A program made the translations under genes and the position numbers. A DNA stretch of 5,370 bases, taken from assembly GCA_016195765.1 (NCBI GenBank), contig JACPYZ010000116.1, forward strand, positions 1-5,370, read 5' to 3'. Shown piece by piece: positions 1 through 5,370 of the stretch; position 1 is the stretch's first letter, and each line of letters starts with the position of its first letter. Under the pieces are notes generated by a model. That model did not search any database and was not told the DNA's origin. It saw nothing but the letters and a program-made list of their open reading frames with translations. The DNA is from Candidatus Curtissbacteria bacterium. GTDB taxonomy: Bacteria; Patescibacteriota; Microgenomatia; Curtissbacterales; GWA2-41-24.

Positions 1-1041
1 GTGATCATCCTAACTCTAGGTACACCTGTTGATGACAACATGAATCCAAGCTTGGTTCAGATTGATAGAGCGCTTGCAACCATTAAACCTCATCTCAAAA
101 AAGGTCAATTACTAATCTTAAGATCAACGGTCTCGCCTGGGACGACTGATTACGTTAAATCTTATCTTGATGAACAAGGATTTAAAGTGGGTGTGGATTT
201 TTATCTCGCTTTTTGTCCAGAAAGAATAGCAGAAGGTAAATCATTAACAGAGTTGGACTCACTTCCACAAATAATTGGAGGAGTTGAAAAAAATAGCACC
301 CAAAAAGCAGTCGAATTCTTTAAAGGTATGGGGGTTGAGGTAAATGTATCTGACAGCGTTTCTGCAGAACTGGCGAAACTGTTCACAAACATGTATCGCT
401 ATATTAATTTTGCCATCGCCAATGAATTTATGATTCTTGCCGGCAATTACAACAGAGATATATATAAAGTAGTCGACTTGGTTAACCGTAACTACAAAAG
501 AGGTGGACTCGCCATGCCAGGTTTAACTGGCGGGCCTTGTCTTTTTAAAGACGGATTTTTCTTAATAAGTGATGTCCCTTTTGCAGACCTAATATCAACA
601 AGCTGGAAGATTAATGAATCGATTCCTCTTTATTTAATTAAAAAAGTCAGAGAAAGAACCAAACTAGAAGGCAAAAAAGCAGTGATTCTTGGACTTTCCT
701 TTAAAGCCGAAATTGACGATACGAGAGAGTCATTAGCATTTAAAGTTAAAAAGGCACTTGAAAGAGAAAGATCAAAAGTATTTTTACATGATCCTTATGT
801 TCCCGGGTATCAAAATGATCTTGAAAAAACTCTTAAAGACGCCGATCTTATTTTTCTAGCAACGAATCATAAATTTTATAAAGACATGGATATTAATAAA
901 GTCAGAAAGTTGGTTTCAAAAAATTGTATTGTTTGCGACGTTTGGAATGTTTTCAAAACCAATAGAATAATTTTCACAATTAAGTCGCTTGAAGAGCATT
1001 GGTCAAAAGACACAGATAGCGGCCTTGGCAATTTGTTCTAG
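1..1041 (+). CDS. Nucleotide-sugar 6-dehydrogenase (UDP-glucose/UDP-HexNAc dehydrogenase family), 5' partial
   Basis: This is an NAD-dependent enzyme that oxidises C6 of a UDP- or GDP-sugar twice, giving a uronic-acid donor for surface glycans in the cytoplasm. Only 346 codons are present. The N-terminal Rossmann strand and GxGxxG loop, roughly 75-90 residues, lie left of the window, so the GTG at 1-3 is an internal Val and not a start. Visible landmarks, numbered from base 1: LTLGTPVDD (4-12) closing the NAD domain, RSTVSPGTT (41-49), CPERIAEG (72-79), AELAKLFTNMYR (122-133), GGPCLFKD (177-184) with the catalytic Cys180, WKINES (202-207), then the C-terminal substrate domain with GLSFKAEIDDTRES (231-244) and HDPY (263-266). 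Thr43, Glu74, Glu78, Lys126, Asn130, Cys180 and Asp184 match the spacing of the known UDP-glucose dehydrogenase catalytic set, so the enzyme should be active. CPERI resembles the WecC/WbpA branch, while KD after the Cys resembles UDP-glucose dehydrogenase, so the substrate is undecided. It ends with TAG, 42 bases before the next gene. Confidence 0.95.
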   Translation: MIILTLGTPVDDNMNPSLVQIDRALATIKPHLKKGQLLILRSTVSPGTTDYVKSYLDEQGFKVGVDFYLAFCPERIAEGKSLTELDSLPQIIGGVEKNSTQKAVEFFKGMGVEVNVSDSVSAELAKLFTNMYRYINFAIANEFMILAGNYNRDIYKVVDLVNRNYKRGGLAMPGLTGGPCLFKDGFFLISDVPFADLISTSWKINESIPLYLIKKVRERTKLEGKKAVILGLSFKAEIDDTRESLAFKVKKALERERSKVFLHDPYVPGYQNDLEKTLKDADLIFLATNHKFYKDMDINKVRKLVSKNCIVCDVWNVFKTNRIIFTIKSLEEHWSKDTDSGLGNLF

Positions 1042-1047
1042 TCATCT

Positions 1048-1083
1048 TTGACACAAAGTTTCCACAAACAGTAAAATCTTTAA
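1048..1083 (+). promoter_or_regulatory. Candidate sigma-70-like promoter for a leaderless transcript
   Basis: The short gap after the dehydrogenase holds an exact TTGACA (1048-1053), an 18-base spacer, and TAAAAT (1072-1077), five of six matches to TATAAT. Six bases then separate the -10 box from the ATG at 1084, so the usual start point would be the A of that ATG itself. No Shine-Dalgarno-like GGAG or AGGA lies between the boxes and the ATG, which fits a leaderless mRNA. A small inverted repeat CTTTG-ACA-CAAAG (1046-1058) covers the -35 box; it is too weak and lacks the T-run needed to be a terminator. A near-consensus match can occur by chance in AT-rich DNA, so this is a prediction only. 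Confidence 0.42.
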
Positions 1084-1791
1084 ATGCAGTTATCAATAGT
1101 TATGCCCGCCTATAACGAAGGCGAGGTAATAGAAGAAACCATCAAAAAAGTTCACGAAGAAGTTAAAGTTCCTTTTGAGCTCCTTATAGTCTACGATTTC
1201 GACGAGGACACGACTATTCCTGTCGTAAAGAAGCTACAGGCAAAATACAAAAAAACCACTCTTATTAAAAACATTTATGGAAGAGGGGCCTTGAATGCAA
1301 TTAAAACTGGCTTTGTAAGGGCCAAAGGAGATGCAGTGTGCGTGATGATGTCAGATCTTACAGACGATCCGGATACAGTCAACAAAATGTATGAAAAATT
1401 TAAAAAAGGTTATGATGTCGTATCGGGCTCCAGATATATGGAGGGTGGAAAACAAGTTGGTGGTCCATTTTTAAAACAGCTGCTTTCAAAAACTGCGGGC
1501 ATCACGCTTCACTATTTGGCATCTGTGCCAACGTATGACCCGACAAACTCCTTTAGGCTCTATTCAAAGAAGCTTTTAACCAAAACAAAAATTGAATCAA
1601 ACGGCGGCTTTGAATTAGGCATAGAATTAACTGTAAAAGCCTATTTCGGTGGATATAAAGTCACAGAGGTTCCGACAACCTGGACATATCTAGCAAAGGT
1701 TTCAAGGTTTAATATGAAAAAGTGGCTGCCTAAGTATATGAAATGGTATTTTTGGGGAATAAATAAACATTTAAGTGGTTACCCAAAATAG
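1084..1791 (+). CDS. Family 2 glycosyltransferase, polyprenyl-phosphate-sugar synthase (DPM1-like)
   Basis: This 235-residue cytoplasmic GT-A enzyme probably transfers a sugar from a nucleotide donor to polyprenyl phosphate, as dolichol-phosphate mannose synthase does. The family fold is clear in order: SIVMPAYNEGEVI (4-16), the nucleotide-binding acidic stretch VYDFDEDT (36-43), GRGALNAIKTGF (66-77), the metal-site region SDLTDDP (90-96), VVSGSRY (112-118), DPTNSFRLY (152-160), GGFELGIELTVKAY (174-187) and EVPTTW (195-200), then a basic aromatic tail KKWLPKYMKWYF (212-223). There is no C-terminal transmembrane pair, so it is the short soluble form. After EVPTTW the family normally has R-x-x-G-x-S; here the stretch reads TYLAKVSRF (201-209), without that Arg and Gly and about one residue shorter. 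The start is secure because in-frame TAA codons at 1072 and 1081 exclude anything earlier. Its place just before two GT-C-like proteins suggests it supplies their lipid-linked donor. The sugar and acceptor are unknown. Confidence 0.93.
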   Translation: MQLSIVMPAYNEGEVIEETIKKVHEEVKVPFELLIVYDFDEDTTIPVVKKLQAKYKKTTLIKNIYGRGALNAIKTGFVRAKGDAVCVMMSDLTDDPDTVNKMYEKFKKGYDVVSGSRYMEGGKQVGGPFLKQLLSKTAGITLHYLASVPTYDPTNSFRLYSKKLLTKTKIESNGGFELGIELTVKAYFGGYKVTEVPTTWTYLAKVSRFNMKKWLPKYMKWYFWGINKHLSGYPK

Positions 1792-1795
1792 CTAG

Positions 1796-3187
1796 ATGCA
1801 TTTACCCAAACAAGTTGGTGTCTTTTTGCTTTCACTTTTTATCCTCAGCTTCTTCTTAAATTTTAAAAGCCTCAACTATTATTTTTTTCAAGATGACTGG
1901 TTTGTTTTAAATACCATAAAACATATTGATATCAAAAATTTTCCAACTATCTTTCAATTCCGCAACGATATCATCTATTACAGACCAGTCGGAATGCAGA
2001 GTTTCTTTCTAATAAACTACGTTCTTTTCGGAACCAATTATACATTTTTTCATTTAACCAGTTATCTGATCTTTTGCGCGGACATATTTCTGTTTTATTT
2101 AATATCAAAAAGACTTTCAAGCAGTAAAAGAATAGGGCTTTTAGCAGCTTTTCTTTTTTCAAGCGCAAGTTTTCATTTTATGACCTTCTCCTGGCTGTCA
2201 CTCACGTGGAACTTTATTGGTTTAGCGTTCTTTTTATTGTCTTTATTGTCTTATTTAAAAATCAAAAACCCACCAAAAATAAAAGATTCGCTTGTACCCT
2301 ACATATTCTTTTTACTTGCTATTTTGTCTACGGAATTCGCACTAACCTTACCAATTTTCCTAATCGTCTTATCTCTTTCAAAAAGGCAAAAATTCAAATC
2401 TATTCTTTTGTTACAAATTCCGTATGCCCTGACTATTCTTTTATATTTGGCAATAAGGCTTATTTTGATACCAATTCCTGCAAATGATACTTACTCGCCT
2501 GTTATTAGTTTTAATATTGCCAGAGACTACCTATGGTACATATTGTGGCTGTTAAATCTTCCGGAAAACATTAAATATCATTTAAACTTTACTAGTTTCA
2601 CTCTTACCAAAGATTTCACTTCGGCAGCTGGCAGTCTTGTTCCTTTTATAATTTTGACCTTTTTAGGGGAATTCGTCCTTTTAACCCTGGCAATTTTTAG
2701 ATTCGCAAAAAAAGCAGGTTGCAAATATTTAATCGCCAGCTTAGTTTTGTTTCTAGCAGCCTTGGCGCCAGTTGTTACCCTTCCAAACCATAGCTATCCT
2801 TACTATCTAACAATTGCCGCGATGCCAATTCTATTTCTCTTGGCAAACGCGATTGGTAGCTTTAAATCAAAAGCCATGATTGCTGTCATCGCCTTCGCGT
2901 GGCTTTCTGCATCATTTGTAAGCAGTCAAGTAAGCTATAAAACCCACTGGGTAGTGGGGGAGCAATCTATTTCTAAAAAAATTAGCCAAATTGCCATAGG
3001 CGCCAAGCCAGAAAACACAAGTGTCAAGAATATTGGAATCTTTCCCGGGTCACCAACTGTTGCTTTGTCCCTGATGAATCAAGAAGCAATGAAATTTATC
3101 TATAATGATAGTGTCAGAACTTACTATTTAAGCGAGCCAAAAGAACAATTAGAAAGTTCATCGCTCTTAATTATTTGGAATAAATAA
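1796..3187 (+). CDS. Multi-spanning membrane protein, GT-C glycosyltransferase-like
   Basis: This 463-residue integral membrane protein has about ten or eleven hydrophobic segments (approximately 7-23, 84-103, 113-131, 135-153, 166-194, 203-225, 240-256, 281-301, 311-329, 336-353, 359-377). Right after the first helix comes FFQDDWFVL (30-38). An acidic pair in the first outer loop is the metal and catalytic site of GT-C enzymes such as PMT and ArnT. YYRPVGMQSFF (61-71), ILSTEFALTLP (176-186) and LPNHSYPYYL (329-338) resemble conserved stretches of bacterial membrane proteins related to the TMTC/PMT group. After the last helix a tail of about 85 residues is likely extracytoplasmic. The probable role is transfer of a sugar from a polyprenyl-phosphate donor to a glycan or protein outside the cell; acceptor and sugar cannot be read. 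A TAG at 1793-1795 directly precedes the ATG in frame, so no earlier start exists. The gap to the upstream gene is 4 bases, suggesting translational coupling. GT-C membership is inferred from topology and motifs only. Confidence 0.82.
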   Translation: MHLPKQVGVFLLSLFILSFFLNFKSLNYYFFQDDWFVLNTIKHIDIKNFPTIFQFRNDIIYYRPVGMQSFFLINYVLFGTNYTFFHLTSYLIFCADIFLFYLISKRLSSSKRIGLLAAFLFSSASFHFMTFSWLSLTWNFIGLAFFLLSLLSYLKIKNPPKIKDSLVPYIFFLLAILSTEFALTLPIFLIVLSLSKRQKFKSILLLQIPYALTILLYLAIRLILIPIPANDTYSPVISFNIARDYLWYILWLLNLPENIKYHLNFTSFTLTKDFTSAAGSLVPFIILTFLGEFVLLTLAIFRFAKKAGCKYLIASLVLFLAALAPVVTLPNHSYPYYLTIAAMPILFLLANAIGSFKSKAMIAVIAFAWLSASFVSSQVSYKTHWVVGEQSISKKISQIAIGAKPENTSVKNIGIFPGSPTVALSLMNQEAMKFIYNDSVRTYYLSEPKEQLESSSLLIIWNK

Positions 3188-3190
3188 ATG
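3185..3190 (+). other. Zero-gap, same-frame stop/start junction (TAA then ATG)
   Basis: The TAA ending the first GT-C-like gene is followed at once by the ATG of the second, in the same reading frame. Ribosomes that terminate here could reinitiate without moving. The only Shine-Dalgarno-like bases nearby are a weak GGA around 3177-3179, so coupling is more likely than independent loading. Readthrough of this single stop would give one 1,037-residue fusion; nothing in the sequence shows that this happens. Confidence 0.6.
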
Positions 3191-4909
3191 ATTTCTAATC
3201 TAAAAGCCAACCTCCCAGCCTTTCTAATAATTTTAACAATCGCGACACTATTATCTTTGCCTCTTTTTAAATCTGGTTTCTACCAGATACACGACGATCA
3301 ACAAATAGTGAGATTGCTGGTTTTTGATCAAGCGCTTAAAGCGGGACAATTTCCTGTTCGATGGGTGAACGAGCTCGGCTTTGGCTTTGGATACCCGCTT
3401 TTTGTATTTTATCCGCCTTTGGTCTACGCGTTGGCAGAATTATTTCACCTCGTAGGTATTGGTCTTATCGATGCCATCAAGATTGATTTCTTCCTAAGTA
3501 TTATCTTGTCTGGAATAACCATGTATTTTTTCGTCAAACAACTTGGCGGAAAAGTGGCAGGTGTTGTAGCAAGCGCATTTTACATGCTCACCCCTTATAG
3601 AGCCGTGGATATCTATGTTAGGGGTGCTTTGTCCGAAGCTTTCAGTTTTGTATGGTTACCACTGATTCTTTTATCTTTTTATAAACTGGCAACTAGCGAG
3701 GGCTCCAGCGTAGTTCTGGCTGCTTTATCCCTTGGATTGCTTATGCTTACGCACAATCTAGTTGCGCTACCGTTTGCTCTCCTGTTCCCTTTTTATTTAG
3801 GATACCTTTTTCTAATTTCCCAAAATAAAAAACGTTTTATCTACAAAAGTATAATTTCAATAATTTTGGCAGCCGGGATCAGTGCCTTTTTTTGGATGCC
3901 ATCCCTAGCAGAAAAAAAGTTCACGATTGTTGATCAAATGCTTCTTACAGATTTAGCAAACTACAAAATTCACTTTGCTGCCCCGTCCCAATTATGGAAT
4001 TCACCTTGGGGTTACGGCGGATCGGTTGAAGGCATATATGATGGTTTATCTTTTCGAATTGGCAAACTTAATTTGATTACGTCCTTTCTGCTTTTAGCAC
4101 TTATTCTGATAACCTTGATTCGTAAATCAAAAAATTCACCAATTCAAAAAGGCGCGGTGACATTTATAGCTTTATTGCTTTTAAGCGCTTTTATGACCAC
4201 AGACTATTCCAAAATCGTGTGGGAGGCGCTGAGCCCCTTGGCATACTTACAATTCCCCTGGAGGTTTTTGATATTTACAACCTTATTCAGTTCAATCGCA
4301 GCTGGAATGTTTATTTATTACCTAAAGTTGCCAGTTGTTAAAGCAGTTGTTGGATTTTTTATCGTTTTGATACTAATTTTTACAAACTTCAAACTATTCC
4401 GCCCTATATCTTACAAGGAAGGACTAACCGACCAACAGGCGACAACCAAAGATATATTGAACTGGCAAATTTCCAAAACTTCTTTCGAATATGCACCAAA
4501 TGGAGTAAAACTTATAAGAGGTGCAAACGGTATAAACGAATTAGATCTGCAAAAAAATGAATTGCCAACAGAAAAAGTCCAGTTAGTTACAGGTATCGGC
4601 ACAATCAACGTTCTAGAAAGCAAGCCACAACAAACAATAGTTAGTGCAGATATGAAAAACCAAGGCATTATAAAAGCAAACATTTTCAATTTTCCGGGCT
4701 GGAATCTTTTTATTGATGGGCAAAAGCAGGAAATTGATGACAATAACAAGCTAAAACTTATCACCTTTCCTGTTTCAAAAGGAAACCATACAATAGAATT
4801 GAAATTTGAAAATACACCCATTCGAAGTTTAGCAAACACGATAAGTCTAATTTCATTATTGATCTTGGCATTATTAAGCGTAAAAAGATGGCCGAAGATA
4901 TCGTATTAG
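3188..4909 (+). CDS. 'PTPS-related' / YfhO-like multi-spanning membrane protein, probable GT-C glycosyltransferase
   Basis: This 573-residue membrane protein matches, from memory, the family labelled '6-pyruvoyl-tetrahydropterin synthase related' (PF10131). That name is misleading: the architecture is GT-C-like and nothing suggests pterin chemistry. After the first helix (about 10-27) comes IHDDQQIVRL (34-43) with an acidic pair, then GQFPVRW (53-59), LGFGFGYPLFVFYPP (63-77), VRGALSEAFSF (144-154), THN (188-190), WGYGGSVEG (274-282) and LQFPWRFL (354-361). All of these are typical of the family. There are about 12 membrane segments. A beta-rich outer domain (about 406-547) follows, with FPGWNLFIDG (502-511) and VSKGNHTIEL, as in the C-terminal domain of YfhO-like proteins. 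A last helix (about 549-565) anchors the end. It likely transfers a lipid-linked sugar on the outer face. It begins immediately after the previous stop and its last 22 bases overlap the flippase gene. Family call is strong, biochemical role weak. Confidence 0.88.
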   Translation: MISNLKANLPAFLIILTIATLLSLPLFKSGFYQIHDDQQIVRLLVFDQALKAGQFPVRWVNELGFGFGYPLFVFYPPLVYALAELFHLVGIGLIDAIKIDFFLSIILSGITMYFFVKQLGGKVAGVVASAFYMLTPYRAVDIYVRGALSEAFSFVWLPLILLSFYKLATSEGSSVVLAALSLGLLMLTHNLVALPFALLFPFYLGYLFLISQNKKRFIYKSIISIILAAGISAFFWMPSLAEKKFTIVDQMLLTDLANYKIHFAAPSQLWNSPWGYGGSVEGIYDGLSFRIGKLNLITSFLLLALILITLIRKSKNSPIQKGAVTFIALLLLSAFMTTDYSKIVWEALSPLAYLQFPWRFLIFTTLFSSIAAGMFIYYLKLPVVKAVVGFFIVLILIFTNFKLFRPISYKEGLTDQQATTKDILNWQISKTSFEYAPNGVKLIRGANGINELDLQKNELPTEKVQLVTGIGTINVLESKPQQTIVSADMKNQGIIKANIFNFPGWNLFIDGQKQEIDDNNKLKLITFPVSKGNHTIELKFENTPIRSLANTISLISLLILALLSVKRWPKISY

Positions 4910-5370
4910 ACATAGAAATAGTCAAAAAGAGAGCAGTTGTTGGGATTGTTACTTTAGTGCTGAGAACCTTTTTTATACAGGCTTTCACTTTTCTTGCAAC
5001 TTTTCTTCTGACTGTTATTCTTGAGCCATCCGTTTTTGGTATCTTTTTTCTTGTCTCTGCGATTATTAATTTTTTCGTCTATTTCTCAGACGTGGGGCTG
5101 GCTGCCGCCCTTATCCAAAAGAAGGAAGAATTAACTAAAAAAGATCTTTCTTCAACTTTCACAATACAGCAAATAATTGTTGTATCGCTTACCGTAATTG
5201 CCTTAATTGCGTCAAGGCAAATTGCCAAATTCTATGGTTTGAATAGCGATGGATTGTTACTAATGAGGGTACTGATGTTTTCACTGTTTTTATCTTCTCT
5301 TAAAACTATACCCTCGATACTGCTTGAACGTAAATTAAGTTTTGGGAAATTAATAATCCCACAAATTGCA
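4888..5370 (+). CDS. Wzx-type oligosaccharide flippase (polysaccharide biosynthesis/MOP superfamily), 3' partial
   Basis: I translated this gene by hand because it has no stop in the window: 161 codons are open from the ATG to the right edge. It starts MAEDIVLDIEIVKKRAVVG. The family features are RTFFIQAFTFLATFLL (26-41), LEPSVFGIFFLVSAI (46-60), FSDVGLAAALIQKKEEL (67-83), STFTIQQ (89-95), and LKTIPSILLERKLSFGKL (138-155). The last of these corresponds to the recurrent 'iP..lL.RkL.F.kl' signature of PST-family exporters. About four of the usual 12-14 helices are present, so some 250-330 residues lie beyond the window. The protein should flip an undecaprenyl-linked oligosaccharide from the inner to the outer face. 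The start overlaps the previous gene by 22 bases. In its frame the last stop is TGA at 4807-4809 and no ATG, GTG or TTG occurs before 4888, so the start is well fixed. No Shine-Dalgarno sequence is seen, only an A-rich stretch. The substrate is unknown. Confidence 0.92.
   Translation, partial: MAEDIVLDIEIVKKRAVVGIVTLVLRTFFIQAFTFLATFLLTVILEPSVFGIFFLVSAIINFFVYFSDVGLAAALIQKKEELTKKDLSSTFTIQQIIVVSLTVIALIASRQIAKFYGLNSDGLLLMRVLMFSLFLSSLKTIPSILLERKLSFGKLIIPQIA

Noticed and set aside
1..3. GTG at the first base as the true start of the dehydrogenase
   Set aside because: The protein would begin in the middle of the NAD-binding Rossmann domain, without the GxGxxG loop that the family needs. The gene is simply cut by the window edge.
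201..392. 63-codon minus-strand open frame within the dehydrogenase gene
   Set aside because: It overlaps the most conserved part of the dehydrogenase, including CPERI, and is explained as a reverse-strand shadow.
1046..1058. Inverted repeat CTTTG-ACA-CAAAG after the dehydrogenase stop as a terminator
   Set aside because: The stem is only 5 bp with a 3-base loop and no T-run follows, so it cannot act as an intrinsic terminator. At most it is an operator-like element over the -35 box.
2206..2487. 93-codon plus-strand open frame within the first GT-C-like gene
   Set aside because: It is an out-of-frame shadow of a conserved membrane gene, with low-complexity composition and no family resemblance.
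3908..4557. Runs of seven A (near 3911 and 4551, also near 287 and 2977) as programmed frameshift sites
   Set aside because: All lie inside genes whose zero frame continues intact with conserved motifs on both sides, and such runs are expected in AT-rich coding DNA.
4411..4839. 142-codon open frame on the minus strand within the second GT-C-like gene
   Set aside because: It lies entirely opposite a well-supported coding region, has no recognisable domain, and its Phe/Ser-rich composition is what the reverse strand of this AT-rich gene would give.

Overview
The window carries five same-strand genes packed end to end. It looks like the middle of a bacterial cell-surface polysaccharide or glycoprotein-glycan locus. 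In order they are: a nucleotide-sugar 6-dehydrogenase cut off at its N-terminus by the window edge (1-1041); a soluble family 2 glycosyltransferase of the polyprenyl-phosphate-sugar synthase (DPM1) type (1084-1791); two large multi-spanning membrane proteins that resemble GT-C glycosyltransferases (1796-3187 and 3188-4909); and the first 161 codons of a Wzx-type oligosaccharide flippase that runs off the right edge (from 4888). No RNA gene, insertion sequence, CRISPR array or convincing terminator was found. The longest non-coding stretch is 42 bases.

Suggested division of labour (inference from families and order): the dehydrogenase makes a UDP-uronic-acid-type donor in the cytoplasm. The GT2 enzyme loads a sugar onto a polyprenyl phosphate at the inner face of the membrane. 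The two GT-C-like proteins, each with an acidic DD pair after the first membrane helix, would use such lipid-linked sugars on the outer face. The flippase would move a lipid-linked oligosaccharide across the membrane. The exact sugars cannot be read from sequence.

Organism: the DNA is AT-rich (mid-30s percent GC by eye) and gene-dense, with 0-42 base gaps and one 22-base overlap. Stops are TAG or TAA, TGA is not used as a sense codon, and no start has a clear Shine-Dalgarno sequence. The proteins, especially the 'PTPS-related' membrane protein and the dehydrogenase with a GGPC active-site loop, recall Patescibacteria/CPR genomes such as Microgenomates. This assignment is an impression from memory and is low to moderate in confidence.

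The most notable non-coding signal is in the 42-base gap at 1042-1083. It holds a near-consensus sigma-70-like promoter placed so that transcription would begin at the A of the next gene's ATG, giving a leaderless mRNA. The most notable protein-level oddities are the changed catalytic loop of the dehydrogenase and a degenerate phosphate-binding Arg/Gly/Ser motif in the DPM1-like enzyme. No clearly new system is visible; the window reads as a variable glycan locus with a few unusual details.
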